NCBI GenBank assembly: GCA_018343915.1
Contig: JABRWF010000003.1
Span: 4,464,001-4,528,000, forward strand
Direction of reading: 5' to 3'
Length of the DNA: 64,000 bases
Source of the DNA: Agroathelia rolfsii
Taxonomy: Eukaryota; Basidiomycota; Agaricomycetes; Amylocorticiales; Amylocorticiaceae
The notes beneath the pieces were generated by a model that was not told the DNA's origin, ran no database searches, and saw nothing but the letters and a program-made list of their open reading frames with translations. Shown piece by piece: positions 21,842 through 33,197 of the stretch. Every line of letters starts with the position of its first letter. Positions within the stretch are counted from its first letter, which is position 1. Made by a program: the position numbers and the translations under genes.

Positions 21842-24207
21842 CTACTTGAAGAACTGATTAAAGTCATAGGTGTCTTCCGAGTTCTTGGATTTTTTGGACG
21901 GTGCCGAGTTGGCAATTAGTCTGTTGCTAGAGGACTGGGTGGATGGAGCCAGTGAAGAGAGCTTGCGGACGGGTTTCTCAGCTGAGGCGCGCTTGGAGGC
22001 CGCCCTACGAGCTTGCTTCGACTCTTTAGGATGGGGGTCAGGAGCGAAACGGGCCACTTTTTTGATAGGAAGAGGGCCGTTTATAGAGCCTTGTCTTCGC
22101 TTTTTGGAGTTGGATAGTATTGGAATGGGTGCTTCCTCTTCCTCTTCCTCCTCCTCGTCATCATCTTCCTCATCATCATCTCCGCCATCGTCTTCGTCTT
22201 CGTCTTCGCCTCCATTAGTCTCTTCATCTTCATCTATGCCATCCTCATCCACATCATCCGAGTCGCCATCTGATGAGTCGTCATGCTGTCCCCACTCATG
22301 GTCCAGGTCAACTTCTCGTGTCTCAATTCCTCTGACCTCTAGACGAATTAAGCCAGCGCCTCGGCGCATTTCCTTCTTAGTCTTGAGTGTGGCTAGGACT
22401 ACGTCATCAGCAGGAGAATCAGTTGACACTGATGTCGACGGCTCCGTATACCACGGGAATTTGCCCGTGTTCCAGTCTCGAAGGACAACACGTGCGGCCG
22501 CGACAGCATCGGGTGAGCCATTCTACCACCGTAATGTCAGTATGAAATTAATGGAGGGTGAATAATACCCAGAATAAGTTGTTTACCTTGCTGAGGAGGT
22601 TACGAGCCCGGGCAAGACCGTTGAGCATGCCATCTACATCGCCTGGCGTGAACGCAGAAAGGTTATAGTGCAACATTAAATGTTGATTGTCCTTGCTCGC
22701 TCGAGCGACGATTCTAGTCACTAGACAGAGAAAGGAAAAGAAAGTCGGTTTTACAACAGATAAATGACTGCGAGTAGAAATACCAGGCGGTAAAGGATCT
22801 TTTAACCTCTCAATTCTCCCACGATTCCGAAGTAAAATATCTTCAGCACGAATGATGTCCGATTGCGCCGACTCCGAAGTATTCAAGATGTAACCCGGGG
22901 TATCAATGAGCTTAATAGCTCTTGAAGGAGATGAAATTGTTTCGGAGAAGGCGTAGGAAGTAGTTGAAGGGCCTTGGGCTGCCGCATTGGCAGCAAAGGC
23001 GGATAAAGAATAAACAGGCAGTGCAGCACGTTTGAGAATACTGTTAATGATCGAGGACTTGCCACTCTAAAATCGGTTTATAGTTAAAATTTTGCCCAGC
23101 ATGAAAGTTAAGAGAGAGGGAACTCACATTTGTGGGACCGACAAAGGCTACCTTAAGAGGTTCATCATTATCCGTCTTCTTGACTTCAGTTGCGCTTTTA
23201 TGCAAGAAAGTGACGAGTTCATCAATGCCCCAGGCATCGTCGACAGGCTCGGTAGCCTTTGCTTTGCCTTTGGGGTTGAACGGAGCAGGCTCAAATGCCG
23301 AGGGAAGAAATGCCGAAGCGACTCGAATCGGTATTGTGGGATGTTCTGAGCGGAGTATCTGCAGCCATGACGAAACGGTCTCGCGTGGGGCAAGGTCTAA
23401 GGCACCTTTAAACAAGGCATTTTGTGATGTGCATTTCAGATAGCTTACCAATTTTGTTCAGGATCAGTAAAGATTTTACGCCAGGTTTTTGAGAGATTGC
23501 GGCTTCAAGATGCGAACTTCTGGAGGCCAAGGGTTCTCTAGCGTCTAGAACCTGAACGACAATGTCGGCGATATCCAATACGACGCTGAGATTTGGCAAG
23601 GTATGGTCGATGAGAATTGGTGGTTCTTGATCATCATTCGGAGATGGTTGTAGAGGGCGCGATGTTTTTGAGGTGCCTTCGTTGGCCTGTCGGATACTTC
23701 GAACACCGTCGAACGCAACTGGTTCATCATCAGAATCTCCACCAGCAGTAGCTGCTTCAGTTGCGGCTGCGAGTGCAGCTTGCTTTGCTTCTTTGCGTCG
23801 TTGCTTCTCCTCGGTAGCCTAAGATAAACATTAGGGTTTGGCACTTTTGAACTGATGTATAGTATACAACACACCTTCCTACGCTCCTCCGCAACCTCTG
23901 CCAATATCTGATCTTTGTAAGGGAAGTTGTTCGGGATTCCAGGATCCTTCTTTTGCTCTATCACAATCAAATACTTCAGCACATAGATTGGACATAGGGT
24001 AAAATGACATACTGGACTTCCACTGAACGTTTTTCTTGGCCGCCTTTTTGGCCTTGCGATGGCTTTCGGTGACCTTGCGCTTGATCCTCGCCCGTTGATT
24101 TGTCGTACCACGTTTGCTTGTCTCTAGCGGTGACAGACGTTTTAAATTAATTTCGCATAGTCTGATATGAAGCCATGATAATTCATACTCTTGCGTATCC
24201 TGGGCAT
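21842..24207 (-). CDS. Nucleostemin/NUG1-type nucleolar GTPase (circularly permuted)
   Basis: This is a GTPase of the GNL3/Nug1 family acting in 60S ribosomal subunit maturation. The exons, in transcript order, are 24207-24189, 24123-24013, 23957-23875, 23818-23449, 23396-23128, 23066-22784, 22720-22587 and 22522-21842 (649 aa). The N-terminus is a basic nucleolar-type stretch, MPRIRKKTSKRG onward, followed by KDPGIPNNFPYKDQ, a Nug1 signature. The G motifs occur in permuted order: G4 NKID at 192-195, then G1 GPTNSGKSS around 281-289, then G3 DTPG at 339-342. The C-terminal exon carries a very acidic run of Asp/Glu with few other residues, which produces a long Ser-rich shadow frame on the plus strand. 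The first exon is only 19 nt. Confidence 0.9.
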
Positions 24208-25016
24208 GGCTGGAACGTTGTTGCAAAGGCTTTTGCAGAGAATTCACCGGCACAATTTCAAAAGTTTTTGCCACCACCGGAAGTAAGAAGCACACTGCAC
24301 GGTGGCTGAAGTTTCATCAGGCCAAACAGCCAGCCAAACCATCGGTTTCTAGCCTTCGTTCATGTAGAATACCATAAAGACGAGCTTTTCATTCATGTAT
24401 ACAACCAGAAAGCTTGTTTCTATTTTCAAGTTCTGGATTCATGCCTACATGCCCTTCGTCCACACACACGCACGAACCTGGCGGTAACCACGAGGCAGCC
24501 TTACACTTAAGCGTGTAGCGTGGTCTCCACAACTTTGGATCAAGTGCAAGGAATAACATTGGGTATTCCAGCAAATTACATGACGGATATACAAAGTTAC
24601 AACGACCACGGTGGCTGACGTACCTGTCTTAGATGGGTCCTTACGGTATTTAGTCGATGCCAGTGTTTTTGAAGTTTGCTTTTTTGGAAACTTTGTGGTA
24701 GAAACTTGATAACTTGGAAAGCGGTGCATGTACAAGAAATAGCGGAACAAAACTTGAGTAAGACTTGATCTTGGGCTACCGAACAAGAGAAGTCCACGTT
24801 GATCAAGGACGATAAAAATATACGACTTGAGAGTGTAAAAAAACTTGAATGCTTCTGATACTGGCAGGCACGAAGGACATATTGTTGGCCATTGGTCACA
24901 AAAAATTGAATTTTCAGCCTTCACATCTTCAGCCTTGTTCTTGCAGTTGCCTTTGTTCCAACAGTCCAAACCGAATGGAAGTGCAAGCACAAGTGTTCAA
25001 GAAGAAATCGTGGTGT
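24208..25016. other. Intergenic between NUG1-like and TRA2-like genes (both minus)
   Basis: This contains the promoter of the GTPase gene and the 3' region of the RRM gene. Long minus-strand frames around 24445-24990 have no domain content and are read as untranslated sequence. Confidence 0.45.
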
Positions 25017-26037
25017 TTACCAGCGGTGATCGCCGTTGGAGGTGCCATAGTCCCTGCGGTCGTGGGGACTGCTGCCACGAGGCGGACTGCGAGAATAGCT
25101 GCGGCGCCTATAGTCAGGAGAGTACCTGCCACCACGAGGAGCTGGGCTGCGTCGGTCGCGCCAATCCCTGCTATCACGTCCATAGGGGTCCCGATCCCTG
25201 TCGTAACGGTCGTAGCCACCGCGCGAAGAGCGGTAGTCTCTGTCATAAGAGTCTCTGGCGTAATAGCCACGAGAACTGTAGGAGTCCCTATAGTCCCTAT
25301 TAGCAGGACGGCGATGACCCATGTATTCACCAGGGGTCGGTGCATGAGGGCGATCCGTAATGGAATAGTCAACACGAATACGACGTCCATTCAGTTCCTT
25401 TGAAAAAATTGTCAAGTTGTTGTAGCGAACGTAAAGGGGCGAAAGAGACATACAATGCCGTTTAGTTCCTGAATGCAACGGGTGGCTTCAGCAACAGATG
25501 CCATTCTGATGAAGCCAAAGCCACGAGAGCGATCAGACTTATGAAGAAAGGAGTTAGTAGTGTATTCTGTTTCATAACATGATTTGCCCGCCTACTCTTT
25601 GATCATATACAATAGTAACTTTTTCGACACGACCAAACTTGCTGAATTCTTCATCAAGATCGCGTTCGACAGTACGGATGCTCAGTCCGAAGACCCCAAG
25701 TACTTCGGTTGGCTTTGGCTCCTGTAATGAGTGAGCACCTATGGTCTATTGATACCAATCGTATAAAACTGACCACAGCACCACCACGTCTTCCAGCAGG
25801 TGATGGTCTTCTGGCATAAGGAGAACGATAGCCTGCATCTCCTGTGGCACGACCCGGACTGCGCGAACGCGAGCGACCACGCGCGTGGGGCACCTCTGCA
25901 GGAGCTGCGCCAGGTGCAGGAGTAGGGTTATACGAGTCGGCGTATGGGTCCGAGACAGGTGCGGGTGCAGGTTCTCCGTACTAACGAGGAGAGATTGAGC
26001 AAAATGCACGCCCCTGAACAGACCAACCACTGACCAT
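25017..26037 (-). CDS. TRA2-type SR protein (RRM flanked by RS/RD-rich regions)
   Basis: This is a splicing regulator of the transformer-2 type, a nuclear RNA-binding protein. The exons in transcript order are 26037-26035 (the ATG alone), 25980-25774, 25721-25596, 25537-25454 and 25397-25017 (266 aa). The N-terminal region is Pro/Ala-rich, then Arg/Ser-rich ([11 protein letters not shown]). The central RRM has RNP2-like VLGVFGLSI and RNP1 RGFGFIRMA, ending in [12 protein letters not shown], a hallmark of Tra2 proteins. The C-terminal exon is rich in Arg-Asp-Tyr-Ser dipeptides ([13 protein letters not shown]). The start is inferred: an exon consisting only of the initiator codon, joined across a 54-nt intron with a GTCAGT donor to YGEPAPAP. 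It lies head-to-head with eL18, 226 bp apart. Confidence 0.85.
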
Positions 26038-26263
26038 GACTGTTGCGATTCAAACGGTCTGTGTGTGCGTGTTTGGTTGAGCTAAAAGGAGATTGCTTCC
26101 CACTCGGAATCACATGATATTTGCAGAAAATGGATCAAGATCACATGATCTGCACAGCCACAAAGTAATGTCACAGTCACGCTGTATAGTTTCATGACGT
26201 GACGGTCACGTCGCCCTCTCATCGTTGTCGGCAAGTCCAGCGCAAGAAATCGGCAACAGCAAG
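26038..26263. promoter_or_regulatory. Compact divergent promoter, TRA2-like / eL18
   Basis: Only 226 bp separate the two start codons on opposite strands. The interval contains several GTCAC/GTGAC and CATGTGAT-like words (tcacatgatatttgc, gatcacatgatctg, gacggtcacg). It must hold both promoters, so a shared bidirectional promoter is inferred. Confidence 0.5.
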
Positions 26264-27102
26264 ATGGTGAGCTCGTTGCGGTCGGCGGCGAGCAAGCATT
26301 AATACATGTTGTCCAGGGTATCGATCTCAAATCCCACCACGTCAAGAAATCCAACCGGACGGCCCCCAAGAGCGAGGACCCCTATCTCCTTCTCCTCGTC
26401 AAGGTTCGTGCTGAGTCTTTAATGGATATCCATGTTGGTCTAACTCCAAAAAATATGATAGCTTTACCGCTTCCTCGCCCGCCGTACAGATTCTGACTTC
26501 AACAAGGTGCATATGCTCGAAATCGAAGATAGGATGGTTTTTTGAACTTTACTTGATCAGGTCATTCTGCACCGGCTCTTCCTGTCTAAGATCAACCGTC
26601 CTCCCATTTCGCTCTCCCGAATTGTGAAGGAGACCTCGGGTGCAAAGGAACTCGATTCCAAAATCATCGTTACAGTCGGAACTGTTACCGATGACGTCCG
26701 TCTCATCAACGTGCCCAAATTGACCATTGCTGCTCTGCGCTTCACGCAAAGCGCCAAGGCGCGCATCCTCAACGCTGGTGGCGAGATCTTGACCCTCGAT
26801 CAACTCGCCCTCCGCGCACCTACGGGTTCCAACACCATCTTACTGAGGGGCAAGAAGAACACCCGTGAGGCTGTCAAGCACTTTGGCATGGGTATGCAAA
26901 TTATTTCTTTCCCAAGTATGGACATGCGTTCTGACTTTTGTTCAATAGGCCCCCACAAGCACAAGAAGCCTTACACCATCTCCAAGGGCCGCAAAGTATG
27001 TCTCACTGAGATTTCTTGCAGCTATCTAAATCTGACTCTTTTCCATCTGAATAGTTCGAACGTGCTCGTGGCCGCAGAAAGTCCAAGGGCTTCAAGGTCT
27101 AA
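26264..27102 (+). CDS. RPL18: 60S ribosomal protein eL18
   Basis: This is a structural protein of the large cytosolic ribosomal subunit. The exons are 26264-26266 (ATG only), 26317-26403, 26462-26506, 26561-26891, 26949-26998 and 27055-27102, giving 187 aa, the normal eL18 length. The sequence shows the family signatures [45 protein letters not shown] and the C-terminal [24 protein letters not shown] split over two exons. Five short introns are typical of highly expressed basidiomycete ribosomal protein genes, and the solitary initiator-codon exon matches the same arrangement in the divergent neighbour. The stop is TAA 27100-27102. Confidence 0.96.
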
Positions 27103-27646
27103 AAACCTTAACTTTGCATTATGCACTCTCCGAGGGTGCGATCCGGGGAGTAGTATTGTACAGGGATATGTCGTATGGGTGGTTTCTTTCTTTTCTTTTC
27201 TCACACTTCTGGCACAGTATAGTATCGATATGCACCATACCATGAGCCCATGTCTTTATCCGTCCCCACCCGTTGTATGCTGTCGAAGAAGTTGTACATT
27301 GAAAATTCCTGCAGCAGCGTCTGCTAAATTTAGCATTCCAGAATGCAAAAATCAAATTTCTGCTGGAGAACAAGCATCAATAGTTGTTGCATAATAATCT
27401 GAAAACATACTTTATTATGTTCTCCGCCGTCGCCTAAGTGCTGCATGGCTAGACTCATGCCTGTACTGGAACGTTGAACATTCACATGGCAATGCCTGTT
27501 GGCTGCTTGAATACGTACAAGCCGGAGTGATGTAGCCCAAACTGACTGATTTGCCTCCGGCGCCCGCATTATTTCATTGGGGCACGTCGTCGGCCAACTT
27601 AAACTCGGGGGACACTGTCGCCGCCGTGGGCTCTGTTAACACCATT
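27103..27646. other. Intergenic between eL18 and ALE1-like gene
   Basis: 3' region of eL18 and promoter of the acyltransferase. An upstream in-frame extension at 27551 begins with TTG and is not used. No gene seen. Confidence 0.5.
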
Positions 27647-29713
27647 ATGGACGCGCTCTTCAGACCGCTGGCAGCCGCCACTGGGGCATCGCTTGACCAG
27701 CTTAAAGTGGAACTGCTCTCATTTCTGGATACTGGCCAGGAGTGCTAACATTCAATATTGTCTAGCTAATATCTTGTTTGTTAATTGCCTATCCGCTTGG
27801 AAGCGTTTTTGTACGCATACCATCGTCGCAACCGGCACTCAAGCATATATTCAACATCGCTATCGCTCTGTTCTTCTTCCTTCCTATTTTAAATGCACCA
27901 TCTGCATTTTTTCAATTGCTTGCCAATGTTCTGGCAACGTATTATATTACCGGTAATGTTAAAGGCCCTCGTATGCCTTGGGTGACCTTTGCGTACGTGA
28001 AATCCCCGATGTTATTTATGTCTTGCAGATTCTAAATCGCCCTTGTTACAGTTTCGTTTTTGGCCATTTGACCTTAAAGTCAGCCTTTCATTTGCTCCAC
28101 AAGGGCTTTGTTCTCTGGTCCTAATATCTGCACGTGTTCAGTCATGTTATTCGAGCCATCTACAACCGCAGCTACGAGACTTTTGATATCACTGGTCCAC
28201 AAATGGTCTTAACCATGAAGTTAACGACGTTTGCTTGGAATGTATACGACGGTCAAAGGCCACAAGGAGTATGTAGTATTTCCTCATGACAAACTATTCA
28301 TTTACTTATCCACATTTGCGTTTCAAGGACCTGGATAAGTGGCAACTCGAGAAACGTATTACAACCCGGCCTTCTATCTTAGAATTCTTAGGCTACGCGT
28401 CAGTATTTCAATTTACTAGAGTAACAAATCAAATTTTACTCATTATTGCCTTTTTTTAGATTCTACTTCCCCGGTGTTCTTGTTGGGCCTTCTCTTGAGT
28501 TCGTGGACTACATGATCCTCATCAATGAAACTGCTTTCAAAAATGACAAATCTTCATCCGAGGCTGGGCGTGTTGTGCCCAAAGGTCGTAAGCGCGTTGC
28601 ATACCGAAAGATGGCGCTCGGCTTGGCCTATCTTGGTGGATTCGTCGTTCTGGGCCCTAAATTCAACTTCTCCGTCGCTTTAGACCCCTGGTTCAAGTCA
28701 CAAGGCTTCATCTATCGGTAATGTGGAAAAAGTCTTGCGATATAATCTTATCTGACAATTCCTAGGGTGTTATATTTCCAAGTTTGCGGTCTTTTTGAAC
28801 GATTCAAATATTACGCAGTTTGGACTCTGACGGAGGTGAGGAAATTGTATGGTGGGCAATACTTTATAGACCCTGTCTGACACTATTTGAACAGGGCTCT
28901 AGCGTCCTTACTGGACTCGGATTCACTGGATACGGTCCTAATGGCGAGACGCTCTGGGAGGGTGCTGCCAACGTCAACGTTCCCAATATCGAGCTTGCGC
29001 CTAACTTCAAGGTCCTGCTTGATTCGTGGAATATCAAAACAAACGTCTGGCTGCGTGAGTGCGTCTATAAGCGCGTCACTCCCAAGGGCAAGAAACCCGG
29101 CTTCCGTAGCAGTATGATTACTTTCGGTACCAGTGCATTCTGGGTAAGGCCTTTTGTTTGGGCGTATGAGAAAAAAATGTGCCTTGATGCTGATTTGTTT
29201 TATAACGTTCAGCACGGCATCGCAGGTGGTTATTATCTCAGCTTCCTTACCGGCGGCTTCATCACTGCCGCAGCCCGACTCAGCCGAGCCACCATCCGCC
29301 CGCTGCTTCTGCCTCCCGCTGAGGGCGTACCCCCATCGCCTCTCAAACGCTTGTACGACATCCTGGGCACCACCGCATCCGTCCTCATCCTCAACTACGC
29401 CGCGTCACCTTTCATGGTGCTTTCCGTCCAAAACTCGTTCACAGTCTGGCATCGTTTGGGGTACTATGGTCACGTCATGTTGGTTGTGGCCATGGCGTTC
29501 TTTTATGGCGGTGGTGCGGCGTGGTTGAGGGGACTGCAGAAGAAGCAGGCTCAGAGACTCAAGATAGACAAGCCCCCCGTTGCCACGAGCTTCGGAAGCA
29601 GTGTCTCGCTGCCAGAGACGCCAAACAGTGGTCTACAGCACACCGTACCACCGTTGGACTTGGCCGCGTTGGAGATGGAGAAGAAGCTTTTGAATGAGGG
29701 AAAGAAGCCGTAA
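27647..29713 (+). CDS. ALE1: MBOAT lysophospholipid acyltransferase (ALE1/LPT1 type)
   Basis: This is an ER integral-membrane O-acyltransferase that re-acylates lysophospholipids in the Lands cycle. The exons are 27647-27706, 27766-27992, 28052-28078, 28142-28268, 28328-28398, 28460-28717, 28766-28835, 28895-29143 and 29213-29713 (529 aa). The start MDALFRPLAAATGASLDQLK and the next exon LISCLLIAYPLGSVFVRIP match the conserved N-terminus of fungal Ale1. FYFPGVLVGPSLEF is the MBOAT core motif. The catalytic pair is visible as the WN of DSWNIKTNVWL (Asn326) and the invariant His364 at the start of the last exon (W|HGIAGGYY). Multiple hydrophobic helices run throughout. The donor at 27707 (GTGGAA) is weak but is the only one that places the branch-site GCTAAC correctly and keeps the frame. 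Confidence 0.92.
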
Positions 29714-29864
29714 TAGTGCTTTTTTTTTGCACTTTCAACTGCTCATGAATCCTCTTAATATTTTTTTTCACATAATGTATCTTGAGCACAACAAAGCTCG
29801 AGAAATTAGGAATCTGATTGGTTTTTCTTGGTTTTGAGTTGTAAAATCATCATATTGTTGTGTG

Positions 29865-31352
29865 CTATGACCGTTGTCTTTTATGACTTTCCTAGCATTG
29901 GATAAGAAGGGAAGTTGCAAAAGAACAATTTTAGGTATGTATGACTCACCATTTCTACATCAGACCCAACACGAATCTTACCAGATTTTCGACGCTTGCC
30001 CTTACCCACGTCGCCATCTATAGACATGGCGTCTTCGTCCTCTTCCGCTTCAGATGGGCCAATGATCTCTGTAGATGGTGGCAAATCTGACAATGGACCG
30101 GGCCAGATATTGATCTTGGCATCTTCGCCGCCAGTAACGAGGACATTGTGCTGCTCGTCAAGGAGTAGTGCACGCACAACACCAATATGGCTGCGCGTCC
30201 ATTCGTGGTGCATTGCCCATGGTGCCTTTGAGTTTGATAGATCTGAGCTTGTTAGGAGTGCGATGTCCCCTCTAGTGTAGATAAAGGAGTGCGTATGAAT
30301 ATGATTGATTGTCCAAGTCTCTTGTTTTGTAGAATAAAAACGTACTCGTTAGATCCTGCAAAAGCTGCCAGACCAGACGAGCCTCGAATGGATCGACATC
30401 CAACCAGGTAATCCGTGACCCAAGTCCTTCCTGAACCGTGGATTGACGGATCGCGCATGTCCAGGGCACAGAGGGAGTCCAGTTCTGCAGTCCAAGTACC
30501 AAAAGTTTCCATGTCACTTCCTGCCCAGATACATGGTCTCACAGCAGCCGAACTATTAGATGAAGGTAACGGTGAGCTGATCCATCCAGCCTGCGAGATG
30601 CTGGTCCCCCAGTTGGAAACGTGGAGGACAGCTTCGTCAGGATCCAATTCTTGAGTGTTTGTTGTGCTCAAGAGGCCATCTGTCGATCCTGAGAGCAGGA
30701 GAGACGAGGAATCGGGGGCAAATTTTATGACAGTGATATCATCTGAATGGGTCTCGCTCTGAGAGCGCAAGGGCGCGGCGGGATTTCTGGGATCCCTGGG
30801 ATAATCAATCAGAATATCACCTGGTTGTGTATTCACTGACTTGCTCACCAGTAGAATATCAGGGCGTCATCATCCTGGAGATTTGTCCCGGCTACGACGG
30901 TGTTTCCATCTGCTGAGACATCAAAGGAGAGTAGGCTATACGGCTTTCCTGATGTCCTCACTACACTTGATATGTGTGTAAAAAGGCGCATATAGCAAGA
31001 TATCGAATGAATTAATCTCACTTTCAATTGAGGTGCTTCTGATCCTCTCATCCCATGCCCTGACGCATCCATCTGCGCCAGAAGAAAGTAATACTGGGAC
31101 TCCAGATCCAGCAAGAGTTGGTACAGCAGAAAGGAGGTTTATCACATTTTTTGTATGGCTAGACAAGGTAGCAACGCTTTGCAGGGTGTGTTTATCGAGG
31201 AGGTAGATGGAGTTCGTCGGTGCAGATGAAGAAGCGGCGTAGAACGACGGCATGTTGACTATGGATAGCACATATGACTGAGCAGGTAACACAGTCGACT
31301 GTGTAGAATGAGTGATTGTCTTGAGTGAGGGCGATGGTGATAGCGTTGGCAT
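29865..31352 (-). CDS. WDR89-like WD40-repeat protein
   Basis: The exons in transcript order are 31352-31022, 30960-30849, 30795-30346, 30271-29950 and 29891-29865 (413 aa). The sequence reads as a WD40 propeller: HTLQSVATLSSHTKNV, LLSSGADGCVRAWDER, LLSFDVSADGNTVVAGT, HSDDITVIKFAPDSSSLLLS and HIGVVRALLLDEQHNVLVTGGEDAKINIW. The combination and order of repeats resemble WDR89, a poorly characterised conserved eukaryotic protein. The C-terminal tail is acidic then basic (EEDEDAMSIDG, GKGKRRKSGK), suggesting a nuclear location. The last exon encodes only nine codons. The gene is convergent with ALE1 (about 150 bp apart) and divergent from the first aldo/keto reductase copy. Confidence 0.85.
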
Positions 31353-31459
31353 TTCAGTGACAATGTAGAATGTAAGATGAGCGAATCGAAATTAAATTTG
31401 TCTGCTTGACTCTGAATGAAGAACGGATGTTTAAAAAAGTTAGATGTCGATCAATATCT

Positions 31460-31763
31460 TGTGTCATGTGACCAGCAGAGTGGGGCAGCCGAGCAACCCG
31501 CAAGGTTCGAAAGACACAGATAAGAGGGTTTACCCACATCATCCGAGGCTCCTGGGTCGAGAGCTGTAAGTATAGTAAATCGTCCACCGGTGCGCCCCGC
31601 TTGTACGTACTCCAGACATTGCAATAACATATCAATAGATTATATTATATCCCAAATCACCCATATAAGGGCCATGACTCTGAGTCGCACACAGTGGACA
31701 TTCTTGCAACCAACATACCCCCAGGGCTTGTCATACTAACAATCTTTACAAGCCTCTATCAAC
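31460..31763 (+). promoter_or_regulatory. Promoter region of AKR copy 1
   Basis: This shares elements with the promoters of the two other copies: TCATGTGAC (about 31464-31472), ACCCACATCAT followed by CCG (31532-31545), and a TATA-like tataag (about 31664) followed by GGCCATG, 100 nt upstream of the ancestral ATG. The DNA-binding factor is unknown. Confidence 0.55.
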
Positions 31764-33197
31764 ATGTCCTCCCAGAATGATGAGCTCTCCTACACCCTGG
31801 CTTGCTAAGCCTAAAACCCCGGCGACTGTTTTGGGACGCCGTCGCCGCCTTGCGCCAAATGCAGGTATCCATGTCTCACCTCTTTGTCTTGGTGCAATGA
31901 GCATCGGCGACAAGTGGGGCGTCTTCATGGGCAGTATGAACCGTGAGTCCTCTTTCAAACTGCTCGATACATTCTTTGAAGCAGGTGGAAATTTCATCGA
32001 TACGCCTAACAACTAGTGGGTTTTCCCTCTCAGGTCGATTTTTGTTTCCGAGTCGATTTACTGATTAAATGCCAACCAAGTCGAGACCAGTGCGCAGTTC
32101 ATTGGCGAATGGGCGGAAGAAAAGGGTATTCGTGATCAGTTAGTTATCGCTACCAAGGTCAGTTACATCTTCAACCACATCGGTATTAATCATGATATGT
32201 GAAAGACTGACAGTTAATTACCAAAACATATACCATGTTCTACAAACGGCGCGACCCTACTGTGAAGGATGGCTCCGCCCTTGTTGGTAACTCGCGCAAG
32301 TCTTTCCATGTGAGCGTTGAAGACTCGCTTAAGAAATTGCGTGCATCGTACATCGACATTCTTTACCTCCACTGGTGGGGCTGCACCACGCCCATCGAAG
32401 AAGTCATGGATTCACTCCATAACCTCGTACAGCAGGGTAAAGTGCTCTATCTCGGTATCTCGGATACACCCGCATTCGTTGTTTTGAGCGCCAATCGATA
32501 TGCACGTGATCACGGTAAGACGCCATTTGTACTCTACCAAGGCGCGTGGAATGTGATGCAACGTGATCTGGAGAGGGATATCATTCCTATGTGCCGCATG
32601 GAGGGTATATCTATTTTATGCTCCAAGTTCGAACAAGAATTTTCAATACTGTTACAGGTATGGGCATTGCACCATGGAACATGATTGCTGGTGGCAAGCT
32701 ACGTACTGACGCCGAAGAGGAAGAACGCAAGCAAACTGGCGAGAACGGTCGCTCTAAATTGGGCGACTGGTTGCGTAACGAAAACGAGATCAAGATGTCG
32801 CACGCACTTGAGAAGATCGCCAAAGAAATTGGTGCCAAATCCATTCGTGCAGTTGCAATCGCATATGTCATGCAGAAGGTACCCCATGTATTCCCCATTA
32901 TTGGCGGTCGCAAGGCCGACCACTTGCTCTCGAATATTGAGGCGCTTGAGATAGCTCTTGAACCTGAGCACGTTACTGAGATCGAGGCGGTATTCCCCTT
33001 TGATGTGGGATTTCCTCATAATTTCATCGTAAGTTTCATTTCATTCTCGATCAATAATCGAGCGGTCATCTAATCGCGATTCTTGTTTTCCGTCGATAAA
33101 GGGAACTGGCCCAGGTTACAATATGGTGCACACTTCCGTTGCTGAGTTTGACAAATGGCCTGTAACCCAAGCCATCCGACCTGCTAAGCGTAAGTAA
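31764..33197 (+). pseudogene. Aldo/keto reductase copy 1, probably decayed
   Basis: This is a close relative of the copies at 34708 and 41720 (aryl-alcohol dehydrogenase-like AKR). Three differences suggest decay. First, an extra C near 31793 shifts the frame of the ancestral start (ATG 31764), which stops after 14 codons; ATG 31777 in the shifted frame could rescue the N-terminus. Second, at the 3' end of intron 1 the TAG present in both sister copies reads CAA (32073-32075), so the exon carrying the catalytic Tyr (split codon) has no in-frame acceptor. Third, the intron-2 acceptor has moved upstream to 32213, adding five codons. The remaining exons (32076-32157, 32214-32604, 32658-33028, 33102-33197) are well preserved, so decay is recent, or an unrecognised splice choice exists. 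Confidence 0.65.

Noticed and set aside
21870..22565. Long Ser-rich open frame on the plus strand
   Set aside because: It is the antisense shadow of the acidic C-terminal exon of the minus-strand GTPase; its composition mirrors GAG/GAT repeats.
24849..25403. Plus-strand frame rich in Val/Ala/Thr
   Set aside because: Antisense of the Arg/Asp/Tyr-rich last exon of the TRA2-like gene, whose RRM and splice structure are clear.
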